A stretch of DNA of 64,000 bases from Oceanospirillaceae bacterium (lineage in GTDB: Bacteria; Pseudomonadota; Gammaproteobacteria; Pseudomonadales; Balneatricaceae): assembly GCA_013215505.1 (NCBI GenBank), contig JABSQZ010000003.1, positions 180,517-244,516 of the forward strand. The letters run 5' to 3'. This document shows, piece after piece, positions 16,533 through 26,592 of the stretch. A program made the translations under genes and the position numbers. A model generated the notes under the pieces. That model was not told where the DNA came from and made no database searches. It worked only from the letters and a program-made list of their open reading frames with translations. Each line of letters starts with the position of its first letter. Position 1 is the first letter of the stretch.

Positions 16533-19232
16533 TTAGTGGTGGGCAGCGCTGATGTGCTGATCTAGTTGTCGGCAAATTTCGGTTTGTAATAAGTGGATGA
16601 ACTCTGGGTCTTCGACCAGAGCGCCACTGCAGTCGGTGATGAAAAATTGATCTACTACCCGTTCACCGACAATACTGATTTTAGCTTTGCACAGTACGAT
16701 ATTGTGAGTGGCAAATACCTGGCCAATGACCGCTAGCAGACCGGGTCTATCCGGGGAAATGATTTCTACCTGAGTGTAGTGGGTGCTGGAGTCGGTAGTG
16801 AATTTAACTTTGCTGGGAATAGAAAATAGTTTCAACTGTCTGCTTACTCTTCGTCTTATAATCGAAGAGTAACGCTCGGGCGTCGATAGTTTTCTGCTGA
16901 TAGTTTGTTTGATGTCTCGCAAGGCCTTGGTGTTGTCCGGTATGGATTTGTTTTCCTGGGTTAAAATGGTGTAAGTGGTAAAGCTGTAGTCGCCTTGTGT
17001 CTGGTAGATTCTGGCATCCTGGATACTCAGTGATAGCTGATCTAAAGTGGCGACCGTGACGGCGAATAAATTAACGGCATCTTTAGTGTAAATAAATACT
17101 TCCGAGGCGCCCTCGTGCATTCTCAGTGAGGTTTTTTGGATCAGTACTAAGGTTTTATTGCGGTTGTTGCGCTCGATAATTGCCTTGGTATGCCAGGCAA
17201 TGCTCTTGGCGCTCTCGTGAATAAAATAGTCTTCTCCGATGGTTGACCATAGTTCAACCACCTGGCGTTCATCAATAATACCAGTGGTCAGCATATCCAT
17301 TGCTTCCTGTTGCACTTGATCGATTAAGTCTTGACGGTTAACCGGGTTTTCCAGACCACGTTTCAGGGCCAGTTTGGTCTCGCCGTATAAGGTGCGCATT
17401 AAAGATGCACGCCAGTTGTTCCACAAACTGTTGTTGGTGGCGTTTATATCTGCCACCGTGAGTACGTATAGGTAGTCAAGGTGGGTTATGTCACCTACTT
17501 GCTCGGCAAAGGTTTGAATGATTTCCGGGTCGGAGATATCTTTGCGCTGCGCTGTCATTGACATCAGTAAATGATTGCGCACCAGCCAGGCAATAAGTTG
17601 AGAATCCCATTTTCCGAGACGGTGGGTTTTACAAAATTCTATGGCGTCTATGGAGCCCAGTTCAGAGTGGTCCCCTCCACGTCCCTTGCCTATGTCGTGA
17701 TACAGAGCTGCTATATACAAGAGTTCAATTTTGGGTAATTGGTTGACCAGGCGGTGGGCGATAGGGAATTGTTCCCGGTGCTCGAGGTGTCGGAACTGAC
17801 GGCATTTGCGAACCACTTTGACGGTGTGTGCATCCACGGTATAGATGTGGAATAAATCGTGCTGCATTTGTCCGACGATGCGCCCAAACTCGGGTAAGTA
17901 GAGTCCGAGGATTCCGTAGCGGATCATGCGTTTGAGTTCAGTGGAAACTCCGTCAGGTTGCCTGAGTAGCTCCATAAAAAGCGAGATGTTGCGGATGTCG
18001 GAGCGGAAATTGTCGTCAATCAGATACCAGTGTTCACGAATGAGGCGGATAGTCGAGGCTCTGACGCCGGCAATGCCTCTATTTTGTGCCAGTAAAACGA
18101 ACAGCTCCATCAGTGCAAAAGGATGGTATTTGAATACTTTGTCGTGGGTCACTTCAATAAAATTATTATTTAATTGAAAGCGGTTGTTCAGGGGTACTAT
18201 CTGTCTGGGGTCAACAGAGGCGAGAGTCTCTTCAAAATGCTGCAGAAGCAACTCGTTAAATCCAGCCATTTGCATAGCCACCCGGTAGTACTTGCCCATA
18301 AACTGTTCTACAGCCAATTTCCCCTTTTGATCACGGTAGCCAAAAAGTTCTGCCAAGCTGCGCTGGTGATCAAACAGTAGTCTGTCTTCGCGCTTGTTGT
18401 TGATCATGTGTAACGCGTAACGAATTTTCCAGAGGTAGTTCCAGCCTTTGTTGAGAATGGTCAATTCCGAGCTGGTGATGAAACCGTACTCTAGCAAATC
18501 GTGAATGAAGGTGGCGCCAAAATAGCGCATGCCAACCCAGCCAATAGTGTGGATATCTCGCAAACCACCCGGCGAGTTTTTCAGATTGGGCTCTAAGTTG
18601 TATTCGGTATTGTTAGTGCGCTGGTGGCGAATTTTTTGTTCGGCAAGTTTTCCCTGTAAAAAATCTTTAGCGCTCCAGGCTTTCTCCGAGATAACGCGCT
18701 CGTACATTTGCTGGCGCAGCCCAGGGTCGCCGGTAATAGTGCGCGATTCAATTAAATTGGTGGCGATAGTGATGTCATCTTTAGATTGTTCGTAGCACTC
18801 CTGAATGTTTCGTACGCTAGAGCCTACATCAAGTTTTATGTCCCAAAGTAAGGTTAAAAAGCCGCTGATACTCTGTTGGTACTGTTCAGGATCTGCGCCT
18901 TCAAAGAGTAGTAACAGGTCAATATCGGAGTGAGGGTGCAATTCACCTCTGCCGTAACCTCCCACGGCAATCAGGGATGCTTGTTCTGCTGCAGGCCAGC
19001 TAAATAATTCCCAGGCACTGGTCAGCAACAGGTCGAGTATCTGAGATCGACCATATATAAGCCGCGAAATATCGATTTTTGCCAGGAACTCACGGTCCAT
19101 ATTCTCGCGCATCTCGGTCAGTGCTTGTTTGAACACGGGAATAGGATTGCTGCAAGTTTTCAGCTGTTGTTTAAATTGCACTGCATCGAAGAAAATGCTG
19201 ATGTCTACTTCACGGTTGGGCTGCTTGGCCAT
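16533..19232 (-). CDS. glnD: Bifunctional PII uridylyltransferase/uridylyl-removing enzyme
   Basis: 899 residues, normal for GlnD. It adds UMP to PII proteins when nitrogen is scarce and removes it when glutamine is high. Domain order: nucleotidyltransferase with GGYGRGELHPHSDIDLLLLF (about 87-106), a linker, the HD hydrolase domain with ALYHDIGKGRGGDHSELG (about 510), and two C-terminal ACT domains that sense glutamine (the second with EIISPDRPGLLAVIGQVF). All key residues are visible. It follows map by 92 bases, a pair also adjacent in Pseudomonas and E. coli. Confidence 0.98.
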   Translation of the reverse strand: MAKQPNREVDISIFFDAVQFKQQLKTCSNPIPVFKQALTEMRENMDREFLAKIDISRLIYGRSQILDLLLTSAWELFSWPAAEQASLIAVGGYGRGELHPHSDIDLLLLFEGADPEQYQQSISGFLTLLWDIKLDVGSSVRNIQECYEQSKDDITIATNLIESRTITGDPGLRQQMYERVISEKAWSAKDFLQGKLAEQKIRHQRTNNTEYNLEPNLKNSPGGLRDIHTIGWVGMRYFGATFIHDLLEYGFITSSELTILNKGWNYLWKIRYALHMINNKREDRLLFDHQRSLAELFGYRDQKGKLAVEQFMGKYYRVAMQMAGFNELLLQHFEETLASVDPRQIVPLNNRFQLNNNFIEVTHDKVFKYHPFALMELFVLLAQNRGIAGVRASTIRLIREHWYLIDDNFRSDIRNISLFMELLRQPDGVSTELKRMIRYGILGLYLPEFGRIVGQMQHDLFHIYTVDAHTVKVVRKCRQFRHLEHREQFPIAHRLVNQLPKIELLYIAALYHDIGKGRGGDHSELGSIDAIEFCKTHRLGKWDSQLIAWLVRNHLLMSMTAQRKDISDPEIIQTFAEQVGDITHLDYLYVLTVADINATNNSLWNNWRASLMRTLYGETKLALKRGLENPVNRQDLIDQVQQEAMDMLTTGIIDERQVVELWSTIGEDYFIHESAKSIAWHTKAIIERNNRNKTLVLIQKTSLRMHEGASEVFIYTKDAVNLFAVTVATLDQLSLSIQDARIYQTQGDYSFTTYTILTQENKSIPDNTKALRDIKQTISRKLSTPERYSSIIRRRVSRQLKLFSIPSKVKFTTDSSTHYTQVEIISPDRPGLLAVIGQVFATHNIVLCKAKISIVGERVVDQFFITDCSGALVEDPEFIHLLQTEICRQLDQHISAAHH

Positions 19233-19266
19233 GGCTATACCACTGGGTGTTTTGTTGGCTCAGGAG

Positions 19267-19312
19267 TGTGCTAAAAGCTCACCAGCTCGGATGAGCAGGT
19301 GAGCAGGTGAGC
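19267..19312 (-). terminator. Possible attenuator hairpin between map and glnD
   Basis: On the minus strand, GCTCACC (in two tandem copies, 19298-19304 and 19306-19312) can pair with GGTGAGC (19277-19283), followed by TTTT. A single right arm with two alternative left arms is unusual. The T run is short, so this may be a weak terminator limiting glnD transcription from map, or just a repeat. Confidence 0.35.
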
Positions 19313-19324
19313 GTAGTTGCTTGT

Positions 19325-20095
19325 TTAAAAGCTTTCTTCGCTGCGTTGAGTAAGTACTTCATAGCCGTCAGCTGTCACCAGGATAGTGTGCTCCCACTGC
19401 GCCGAGAGGCGCCTGTCGTCGGTTTCTACTGTCCATCCATCTTTTTTATTCAATTTTACCTTGCGTTTACCGGCGTTGATCATAGGTTCAATGGTGAAAA
19501 TATTCCCCTCCATGAGCATTTCGCCGGTACCGGCACGACCATAGTGCAGTACTTGTGGGTCTTCATGGAATTCTGCACCAATACCGTGTCCGCAGTACTC
19601 GCGAACCACAGAATAGCGATTTTTTTCTGCGTACTGCTGGATGACCTGACCAAAATCCCCCAGATAGGCGCCGGGCTTGACCAATTCCATGGCTTTATAA
19701 AGGCACTCTTGAGTGATTTCGACTAAGCGCTGGGCGTGCGGAAGTACTTTGCCGACAAAAAACATTTTGCTGGTATCGCCGTGATAGCCATCTTTAATCA
19801 CGGTGATATCGATATTTATAATGTCACAGTGTTTTAGCGCTTTATCGTTGGGAATGCCGTGACAAACTACTTGATTGACTGAAGTGCAAATGGATTTAGG
19901 GAAGCCATGGTAATTTAGCGGAGCGGGTATTGCCTGCTGCTCATTGATTATATAATCATGACATATTTGATTCAGTTGGTTGGTCGTTATACCAACAACA
20001 ACATGAGGCTCAATCATTTCCAGTACTTCAGCTGCGAGTTTTCCGGCGATGCGCATTTTTGCAATTTCGTCTGCGGTTTTAACAAGTATAGTCAT
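19325..20095 (-). CDS. map: Methionine aminopeptidase, type I
   Basis: 256 residues. It removes the initiator Met from nascent proteins. The five metal ligands are present: two Asp in IINIDITVIKDGYHGDTSKMFF, His in GHGIGAEFHEDP, Glu in FTIEPMI and Glu in QWEHTILVT. Substrate His is in CHGIPND. The gene is divergent from rpsB, the standard gammaproteobacterial arrangement, and upstream of glnD. Confidence 0.98.
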   Translation of the reverse strand: MTILVKTADEIAKMRIAGKLAAEVLEMIEPHVVVGITTNQLNQICHDYIINEQQAIPAPLNYHGFPKSICTSVNQVVCHGIPNDKALKHCDIINIDITVIKDGYHGDTSKMFFVGKVLPHAQRLVEITQECLYKAMELVKPGAYLGDFGQVIQQYAEKNRYSVVREYCGHGIGAEFHEDPQVLHYGRAGTGEMLMEGNIFTIEPMINAGKRKVKLNKKDGWTVETDDRRLSAQWEHTILVTADGYEVLTQRSEESF

Positions 20096-20220
20096 GTTTA
20101 GTGTGCGGCCTAAAAGTTGTGTGGGTTAGCAGGCTAAAGCGGTAACAGTAAGTTGCATTTAGCGCGTCTAAAAGTTTTTCTGTATTGTAACGAAATTATC
20201 CCGAACAGAGGAGGTTTTCC

Positions 20221-20258
20221 TTCAGTTAAGGCGAGTTTTATGTTATAAAGTGCGCCCG
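20221..20258 (+). promoter_or_regulatory. Probable rpsB promoter
   Basis: TTCAGT (20221-20226), 17 bases, TATAAA (20244-20249), then the GC-rich discriminator GCGCCCG. Such a discriminator is typical of stringently controlled translation genes. The -35 is weak; the position, about 140 bases before rpsB, leaves room for the structured leader. Confidence 0.5.
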
Positions 20259-20289
20259 AGAATAGATACACTTATGCTCGGGAAAAAAT

Positions 20290-20391
20290 CACACACACAT
20301 CGTCACGTCTACTGGGTGCCTGCGAAATTGCTCAAAGGTTAGTATATGGGATGTGTGGACGTCAAACCCAAACACTAAAGGAAAGTTTACA
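20290..20391 (+). ncRNA. rpsB mRNA leader (probable S2 autoregulatory element)
   Basis: The stretch from about 20290 to the ATG carries several pairings: ACGTC (20305-20309) with GACGT (20358-20362); CACACAT (20294-20300) with ATGTGTG (20351-20357), which crosses it; and GGGT (20313-20316) with ACCC (20366-20369 region). Alternative or pseudoknotted folds are typical of the gammaproteobacterial rpsB leader, by which ribosomal protein S2 represses rpsB-tsf. The assignment is from position and base pairing seen by eye; no covariance model was run. Confidence 0.55.
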
Positions 20392-21111
20392 ATGGCACAA
20401 GTTACAATGCGTGAACTGCTTAAGGCAGGCGTACATTTTGGTCACCAAACTCGTTACTGGAACCCTAAGATGAATCAATACATCTTCGGTGCTCGTAACA
20501 AGATTCATATCATTAACTTAGAGCATACGCTTCCTGCGTTAAACGAGTCTCTAGGCATTGTTAAGACTATGGCTGGCAACAAAAACAAGATCTTGTTCGT
20601 TGGTACTAAGCGTGCTGCGAGCAAAATCATCAAAGAAGAAGCGCGTCGCGCTGGCATGCCTTACGTTAACCATCGCTGGTTGGGTGGTATGTTGACTAAC
20701 TACAAAACTATCCGCCAGTCTATTCGCCGTCTACGTGAGCTTGAAGGTCAGTTTGATGATGGAACTTTCGCGCAGCTAACCAAAAAAGAATCGTTGATGC
20801 GTCAACGTGAAATGGAAAAGCTTGAGCGTTCTATCGGTGGTATCAAGGAAATGGGCGGTCTTCCTGATGCATTGTTCGTTATCGATGTTGATCACGAGCG
20901 TATTGCTATCAACGAAGCTAACAAGCTAGGTATCCCGGTTATCGGTGTTGTTGATACAAACAGCAATCCAGATGGGATCGATTACGTTATCCCTGGTAAC
21001 GACGATGCGCTTCGTGCCATTCAGATTTACGTTGGTTCAATGGCTGATGCTTGCACTGAAGGTGCTGAAGTTGCAGCTGGCGATAAAAGCGAATTTGTTG
21101 AAGTTAAATAA
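20392..21111 (+). CDS. rpsB: 30S ribosomal protein S2
   Basis: 239 residues, normal length. Begins [27 protein letters not shown], the family N-terminus (shown in full only as a signature; key motif [11 protein letters not shown]). Also [13 protein letters not shown] and [29 protein letters not shown]. The ATG at 20392 follows AAAGGAAAG; an in-frame codon at 20353 lies in the leader and is not a plausible start. It is co-transcribed with tsf, but a strong hairpin lies between them, so tsf may be partly attenuated. Confidence 0.98.
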   Translation: MAQVTMRELLKAGVHFGHQTRYWNPKMNQYIFGARNKIHIINLEHTLPALNESLGIVKTMAGNKNKILFVGTKRAASKIIKEEARRAGMPYVNHRWLGGMLTNYKTIRQSIRRLRELEGQFDDGTFAQLTKKESLMRQREMEKLERSIGGIKEMGGLPDALFVIDVDHERIAINEANKLGIPVIGVVDTNSNPDGIDYVIPGNDDALRAIQIYVGSMADACTEGAEVAAGDKSEFVEVK

Positions 21112-21156
21112 ACATTTAGTTGTTTATTGAACAAGACAGATTAAGACATTTGATTT

Positions 21157-21186
21157 AAAAAAGGGGAGCCTCGCTCCCCTTTTTTT
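21157..21186 (+). terminator. Hairpin terminator between rpsB and tsf
   Basis: AAAAAGGGGAGC, loop CTC, GCTCCCCTTTTTT: a 12-pair stem including A-T pairs, followed by T residues. It probably reduces read-through from rpsB into tsf, as in E. coli where an attenuator separates these genes. Confidence 0.92.
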
Positions 21187-21221
21187 GAACGTTGATTGAT
21201 GACAATCAAAGGGGCGAAAAG

Positions 21222-22079
21222 ATGGCTATTTCAGCTAAGTTAGTAAAAGAGTTACGTGATCGTACTGGTTTGGGCATGATGGAGTGTAAAAAAGCACTAC
21301 GTGCCGTGGACGGTGATGTAGAAAAGGCAATTGAAGAATTACGTAAGACTTCAGGCATGAAAGCGGCGAAAAAAGCCGGTCGTACTGCTGCCGATGGTGT
21401 GGTTCTGGCGAAAGTTGCAGAAGACGGATCTTACGGCGTCATCGTTGAAGTTAACTCTGAAACAGATTTTGCTGCTCGTGAAGAGAATTTCTTGAACTTC
21501 GCTAAAAAAATTGCCGAAGCTGCTTTTGATGCCAAGACTACGGACGTAGCGGCGATCATGACTGAAGAGATGGTTATCACTCGCGATGCGCTAGTGCAGA
21601 AAATTGGTGAAAACATTAGCTTGCGTCGTATTTCGATTGTTGAAGGCGATTGTGTTGCTGCTTACGTACACTCAAACAACCGTATTGCTGCGCTTGTTGC
21701 TGTTAGCGGAGCTAATGCTGAAGTAGCTAAAGACGTGGCGATGCACGTTACTGCTACTAACCCGCGTGTTGTTAACAAAGACGATATGCCTGCCGATGAA
21801 GTGCAGAAAGAAAAAGATATCATCATGGCGCAGCCAGACATGGCCAGCAAGCCTGCTGAAATTGCTGAGAAGATGGTTGTCGGTCGTATCGGTAAGTTCC
21901 TGGCTGAAAACAGCTTAGTTGAACAGGCGTTTGTTAAGAACCCTGAGCAAAAAGTTGGCGCTATGGTTAAAGCCGCTGGCGGTGAAGTGGTAAGTTTTGT
22001 TCGCTTAGAAGTGGGCGACGGTATTGAAGTTGCAGTTGTCGACTTCGCAGATGAAGTAGCAGCACAGCTGAAAAGCTAG
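21222..22079 (+). CDS. tsf: Elongation factor Ts
   Basis: 285 residues. It exchanges GDP for GTP on EF-Tu. The N-terminal UBA-like part has [20 protein letters not shown] and the core has [15 protein letters not shown], both hallmarks. The ATG at 21222 has AAAGGGG upstream at a normal distance; the frame is open 30 bases further upstream, but the N-terminus [11 protein letters not shown] is the conserved one. Confidence 0.98.
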   Translation: MAISAKLVKELRDRTGLGMMECKKALRAVDGDVEKAIEELRKTSGMKAAKKAGRTAADGVVLAKVAEDGSYGVIVEVNSETDFAAREENFLNFAKKIAEAAFDAKTTDVAAIMTEEMVITRDALVQKIGENISLRRISIVEGDCVAAYVHSNNRIAALVAVSGANAEVAKDVAMHVTATNPRVVNKDDMPADEVQKEKDIIMAQPDMASKPAEIAEKMVVGRIGKFLAENSLVEQAFVKNPEQKVGAMVKAAGGEVVSFVRLEVGDGIEVAVVDFADEVAAQLKS

Positions 22080-22095
22080 TATTTGCTGTAATTTC

Positions 22096-22132
22096 AAGCG
22101 CATGCGGCTATGATGGCAGTATGCGCTTTTTT
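22096..22132 (+). terminator. Rho-independent terminator after tsf
   Basis: AAGCGCAT, an 17-base interior, ATGCGCTT followed by TTTT. It separates rpsB-tsf from the pyrH operon, whose promoter should lie between here and 22203. Confidence 0.8.
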
Positions 22133-22202
22133 ATATCTGCAGCCCAAATAAACGCCTTGGTTAGCTGGTTTTTTTTGCTAAATTGTAATTGGAGAATTTA
22201 AA

Positions 22203-22967
22203 ATGCCTTCTGCGTCTTATAAGAAACTTTCTCAATACAAGAGAATACTATTAAAGCTTAGTGGTGAAGCGCTTACCGGAGAAGAGAGCTTTGGCATTGA
22301 TCCCAAAGTGCTTGATCGGATGTCGCTGGAAATTGGCCAGTTGATTGGTATCGGAGTGCAGGTAGGTATAGTTATCGGTGGTGGTAACTTGTTTCGCGGC
22401 GCCGCGCTCAGTGCCAACGGTTTAGACAGGGTCACCGGTGACCACATGGGTATGCTGGCAACAGTGATGAACTCGCTGGCGCTACGTGATTCTCTGGAGC
22501 GGGCTAATATTACCACCCGAGTAATGTCCGCTATCCCGATGAGCGGTGTGGTTGATCACTATGATCGACGTCATGCAATGCGTTACTTGAGTCAGGGAGA
22601 TGTGGTAATCTTCTCTGCGGGTACCGGCAATCCGTTTTTTACTACAGATACGGCGGCTTGTTTACGAGGTATCGAAGTGGATGCCGATGTAGTGCTAAAA
22701 GCGACTAAGGTTGATGGTGTCTACACCTCGGACCCTATGAAGGATGCTACGGCAAAGCGTTACTTGCACTTGGGTTATGATGAGCTTCTGGATAAACAGC
22801 TAGCAGTGATGGATTTGACCGCTATCTGCTTGACTCGTGATCACAATATGCCAATACGTGTTTTTAATATGAATCGCCCTGGAGCATTGGTTAGCGTTGT
22901 TATGGGTGGCACGGAAGGTACCTTGATAAGCAGTGAAGAATATACTGGAGAAAAGTATGCTGAATGA
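22203..22967 (+). CDS. pyrH: UMP kinase
   Basis: 254 residues. Phosphorylates UMP to UDP, a hexameric aspartokinase-fold enzyme. Motifs: [54 protein letters not shown] and [13 protein letters not shown]. The ATG follows GGAGAATTTAAA. It overlaps frr by 11 bases. Confidence 0.98.
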   Translation: MPSASYKKLSQYKRILLKLSGEALTGEESFGIDPKVLDRMSLEIGQLIGIGVQVGIVIGGGNLFRGAALSANGLDRVTGDHMGMLATVMNSLALRDSLERANITTRVMSAIPMSGVVDHYDRRHAMRYLSQGDVVIFSAGTGNPFFTTDTAACLRGIEVDADVVLKATKVDGVYTSDPMKDATAKRYLHLGYDELLDKQLAVMDLTAICLTRDHNMPIRVFNMNRPGALVSVVMGGTEGTLISSEEYTGEKYAE

Positions 22968-23514
22968 AATTATACAAGAAGCTGAAGCTCGGATGCAAAA
23001 GAGCACTTCTGCCTTAGTAGATAACTTTAAGAAAATTCGTACCGGCCGAGCTCATCCGAGTATTTTGGATACTGTGAAGGTAGATTATTACGGTTCTATG
23101 GTGCCGCTTTCTCAAGTTGCCAATATATCGGTTGAAGACGCTCGCACACTGGCTATTATCCCCTGGGAAAAGCCGATGGTACCCGAGATTGAAAAAGCGA
23201 TTATGAAATCTTCGCTGGGCTTGAATCCCGCTACCTCTGGAGAGCGGATTAGAGTTCCTATGCCTGCATTGACAGAAGAGACCCGAAAAGGCTTTATTCG
23301 TCAGGCCCGAGCAGAGGCAGAAAATGGTAAAGTATCAGTGCGTAACGCACGTAGAGATGCCAATAGCCATATAAAGGATTTGTTGAAAGAGAAGGAAATC
23401 TCTGAAGATGAAGATCGCAAATCTCAAGATAAAGTACAGCAGTTGACGAATAAATTCGTCGCTGAAATTGATGTGCTGCTTGAGAAGAAAGAAACGGACT
23501 TGATGGAAATCTAA
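22957..23514 (+). CDS. frr: Ribosome recycling factor
   Basis: 185 residues, the standard length. It splits post-termination ribosomes with EF-G. The family core is [30 protein letters not shown] and [26 protein letters not shown] (in pieces). I set the start at the ATG 22957, inside the end of pyrH, because CTGGAGA precedes it and the N-terminus [13 protein letters not shown] is the conserved one; the upstream codon at 22933 is not. Confidence 0.97.
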   Translation: MLNEIIQEAEARMQKSTSALVDNFKKIRTGRAHPSILDTVKVDYYGSMVPLSQVANISVEDARTLAIIPWEKPMVPEIEKAIMKSSLGLNPATSGERIRVPMPALTEETRKGFIRQARAEAENGKVSVRNARRDANSHIKDLLKEKEISEDEDRKSQDKVQQLTNKFVAEIDVLLEKKETDLMEI

Positions 23515-23564
23515 GTTGCGTCGGTCGTTTCAAATAATTTTGAAATGACCCGCAGCTGTTTGTT

Positions 23565-24320
23565 ATGACAATAAAAACAGAGTTAGACCTCCCCGCGAAT
23601 GTACAATTGCCGCGCCATATCGCAATTATTATGGACGGCAATAACCGCTGGGCAAAAAAACGTTTTCTGCCTAGCTTGGCGGGACACAAAGCCGGTGTTA
23701 AAAGTGTGCGCAGTGTCATTGAGGGCTGTGTTGAACTGGGGGTGGAATCTCTCAGTTTGTTTGCTTTTAGTACTGAAAACTGGAAGCGGCCGGCCTTTGA
23801 AGTAAAAGGCTTAATGGAATTGTTTGGCATCGCGCTGGATCGTGAAACCAAAAAGCTACATAAAAATAATATCCGTTTGATCGTTATCGGTGACAAGTCC
23901 CGGTTCAGCCAATCTCTGCAAAAGCGTATAGAAAAAGCCGAGCTACTGACCAAAGATAACGACGGATTGACACTTAACATTGCCGCAAATTACGGTGGGC
24001 AGTGGGATATAGTTGAAGCTGCCAAAGCCTTTGCGGAAGATTGCCTGAGTGGCAAAACCACTCCAGAGCAACTGGATGAGACGGTCTTCAACGGATATGT
24101 CAATTTGGCAGACCAGCCAAAACCTGATCTGTGTATACGCACTGGCGGTGAAAGTCGCATGAGTAATTTTCTGGTCTGGCAGATGGCTTATACCGAATAT
24201 CATTTTGTAGATTGCTACTGGCCTGATTTTAATAAACAGCACTTAGTTACAGCGATAAAGGATTTTACCAGCAGGGAGAGGCGTTTTGGTAAAACGAGTG
24301 AGCAGTTAGAGGAAATTTAG
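23565..24320 (+). CDS. uppS: Undecaprenyl diphosphate synthase
   Basis: 251 residues. A cis-prenyltransferase that extends farnesyl diphosphate with isopentenyl diphosphate to the C55 lipid carrier for peptidoglycan and LPS O-antigen. Motifs: [16 protein letters not shown] (catalytic Asp), [34 protein letters not shown] and [19 protein letters not shown], all intact. It is a consumer of isoprenoid precursors, relevant because the neighbouring dxr gene is missing. Confidence 0.98.
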   Translation: MTIKTELDLPANVQLPRHIAIIMDGNNRWAKKRFLPSLAGHKAGVKSVRSVIEGCVELGVESLSLFAFSTENWKRPAFEVKGLMELFGIALDRETKKLHKNNIRLIVIGDKSRFSQSLQKRIEKAELLTKDNDGLTLNIAANYGGQWDIVEAAKAFAEDCLSGKTTPEQLDETVFNGYVNLADQPKPDLCIRTGGESRMSNFLVWQMAYTEYHFVDCYWPDFNKQHLVTAIKDFTSRERRFGKTSEQLEEI

Positions 24321-24321
24321 G

Positions 24322-25134
24322 GTGCTTAAACAAAGAATAATAACCGCCTGTATTTTAGCCCCAATAGTATTGTTTGGGATATTTTTATTGCCGTTAGATG
24401 GCATGGCATTGTTTGTTGGTGTGATTTTATTGATTGGCGCCTGGGAGTGGGGGCCATTTATTGGTTTGAAGACTGTTTACAGTCGAGTGGCGCTGGTGAT
24501 GAGTACCGGGGCGATTATGGCGATTCTCTGGGCATATTTTTTTGCTCAGGCAATGATCTTGATTATGCCAGTAGTTCTACTGGTATGGGTCGCTGCCTTT
24601 CACTGGGTCAGAAAGTATCCCAAGAGTGGTGTTTGGGGAAATCGAGGCGTCGGTATTGCGCTTTGTCTGATATTACTCAGTACTACTTGGTGGAGTCTGT
24701 TGCAGCTGAAATTACTGTCGGCTGATAACAGTTGGTTGCTGCTGATTTTGCTGCTGGTGTGGGCTGCTGATATAGGTGCCTATATCGCCGGTAAAAATTT
24801 TGGTAAAAACAAGTTAGCTCCACAGGTGAGTCCGGGTAAAACCATTGAAGGTTTTGTCGGTGGAGTGATAGCGGCTTCAATCACAGCGCTGATCTTTAGC
24901 GTTGTGCAGGAAATGCCGTTAAACCAGAGTATATATTTGTTGTTGTTAGGTGCGCTTATCTCTGTCGTCTCAGTGTTAGGTGATTTGTTGGAGAGCATGC
25001 TGAAGAGGAATGCGGGACTAAAAGATAGCGGTGTACTTTTACCCGGCCACGGCGGGGTGTTAGATCGTATCGATAGTTTGCTGGCAGCAGCTCCGTTATT
25101 TTTAATTGGCTTACAATGGTTACCGGTGACTTAG
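24322..25134 (+). CDS. cdsA: Phosphatidate cytidylyltransferase
   Basis: 270 residues. Makes CDP-diacylglycerol from phosphatidate and CTP, the branch point of phospholipid synthesis. Several membrane segments and the C-terminal signature [35 protein letters not shown] (catalytic Asp residues present). The start is GTG at 24322, two bases after the uppS stop. The stop is immediately followed by the rseP start codon, with no room for the dxr gene that usually lies here. Confidence 0.97.
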   Translation: MLKQRIITACILAPIVLFGIFLLPLDGMALFVGVILLIGAWEWGPFIGLKTVYSRVALVMSTGAIMAILWAYFFAQAMILIMPVVLLVWVAAFHWVRKYPKSGVWGNRGVGIALCLILLSTTWWSLLQLKLLSADNSWLLLILLLVWAADIGAYIAGKNFGKNKLAPQVSPGKTIEGFVGGVIAASITALIFSVVQEMPLNQSIYLLLLGALISVVSVLGDLLESMLKRNAGLKDSGVLLPGHGGVLDRIDSLLAAAPLFLIGLQWLPVT

Positions 25135-26499
25135 TTGGAATTTATTCAGACTGTATTAGCATTTGTTGTTACCTTAGGGATATTAGTTACTATCCACGAA
25201 TGGGGCCATTATATAGTGGCCCGCCTCTGTGGAGTTAAAGTACTGAGATTCTCGGTGGGCTTTGGTAAAGTTCTGTATTCCAGAGTTGATAAGCAGGGCA
25301 CTGAGTTCGCACTGGCTGCTATACCGCTGGGTGGCTATGTAAAGATGTTGGATGAGCGTGAAGGCGATGTGCCGGATGCGCTAAAGAAACAGGCGTTTAA
25401 CACTAAGAACGTCTGGCAGCGCATCGCAATAGTAGCTGCAGGTCCGGTTATTAATTTACTCTTTGCGGTGCTGGCTTATTGGGTTCTATTCGTCAGTGGT
25501 GTCAATACAGTGGCTCCAGTGATTGGCTCGCTGGTAGAAGGGTCTATTGCCGAGCAAGTTAGTTTGCCGGTAGGGTCTGAAATTGTTGCCATAGACGGAC
25601 GTAAAATAGGATCCTGGCAAGATGTGAATTTAGCCTTGGCAGGACGTATAGGTGATTCTGGCACAATGCGCTTTGAAGTGCAGGGAGGCGCTAAACAGGG
25701 AGCGTATAGCCTCAGTCAGTATGACTTGCGGCTGGATAACTGGTCGGTTGATCTTGAAACTCAAGGTCCTATCGATGCCTTAGGTATTGTACGCTACAGG
25801 CCTGCAGCAAATCTAATAGTGGCGCATCTGCTTGAAGGTGGCCGGGCTAAATTAGCCGGTCTGCAGTTAAATGATCAAATACTGGCGATATCCGGGCGTG
25901 AAATCAACACTTGGCAGCAGCTGGTTGATATTGTCAAAGCTTCACCAGAACAGCCTCTGAACTTTACAGTGCAGCGGGCGGGGGCGGTCTTAGAAATAAG
26001 CGTGACACCCGGGCAGAAGAGTATCAGATCAGGAACTGTGGTTGGTTTTATAGGCGTAGGCCCTGGATTTGATCCCTGGCCAGAAGACATGCTTCGCAAT
26101 CAACAATTGGGTGTTTTTGACGGTTTGTTAGCGGCGGGCGAAAAAACCTGGCAAATGACTAGCCTAACTTTGATTTCGATCAAAAAGATGGTTGAAGGGA
26201 TTATATCAGTTAAAAACTTGAGTGGACCGATCACCATTGCTAAAGTAGCCAGCGCTACTGCTCAATCCGGCTTTGAATCTTATATTAGTTTCTTGGCCTA
26301 TTTGAGCATCAGCTTGGGCGTTTTAAATTTATTGCCTATCCCAATGTTAGATGGAGGGCACTTGCTTTATTACTTTATTGAAGTCATAAAAGGTAAGCCG
26401 GTGTCTGAACGTATCCAAGGGCTAGGTTTAAGAGTTGGCATGGCATTGCTGTTTAGCATGATGGCAATTGCAATGTTTAATGATGTAATGCGTTTGTAA
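25135..26499 (+). CDS. rseP: Site-2 protease RseP
   Basis: 454 residues, the usual length. An inner-membrane zinc protease that cuts anti-sigma-E factor RseA and clears signal peptides. Zinc site HEWGH at 21-25, the second motif LPIPMLDGGHLLYY near 402-412, and two PDZ domains between (around 120-200 and 220-300). The start is TTG at 25135, directly abutting the cdsA stop, so translation is likely coupled. The usual neighbour dxr is absent upstream. Confidence 0.97.
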   Translation: MEFIQTVLAFVVTLGILVTIHEWGHYIVARLCGVKVLRFSVGFGKVLYSRVDKQGTEFALAAIPLGGYVKMLDEREGDVPDALKKQAFNTKNVWQRIAIVAAGPVINLLFAVLAYWVLFVSGVNTVAPVIGSLVEGSIAEQVSLPVGSEIVAIDGRKIGSWQDVNLALAGRIGDSGTMRFEVQGGAKQGAYSLSQYDLRLDNWSVDLETQGPIDALGIVRYRPAANLIVAHLLEGGRAKLAGLQLNDQILAISGREINTWQQLVDIVKASPEQPLNFTVQRAGAVLEISVTPGQKSIRSGTVVGFIGVGPGFDPWPEDMLRNQQLGVFDGLLAAGEKTWQMTSLTLISIKKMVEGIISVKNLSGPITIAKVASATAQSGFESYISFLAYLSISLGVLNLLPIPMLDGGHLLYYFIEVIKGKPVSERIQGLGLRVGMALLFSMMAIAMFNDVMRL

Positions 26500-26532
26500 T
26501 AAGGTTGATGTGTCCATAGTATTAGGCTCGCG

Positions 26533-26553
26533 GCATTTAGCATTTAGCATTTA
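26533..26553. repeat. Three tandem copies of GCATTTA before bamA
   Basis: GCATTTA repeats three times without interruption at 26533, 26540 and 26547, 40 bases before the bamA start. It could vary in copy number by slippage and change spacing upstream of the bamA ribosome site; that is inference. Confidence 0.9.
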
Positions 26554-26592
26554 ACAGCAGAACTATTGTACTTACTAGAGAAGAAGGATTGC

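Noticed and set aside
23294..23980. 228-codon minus-strand frame over frr/uppS
   Set aside because: Opposite two conserved genes; no independent evidence.
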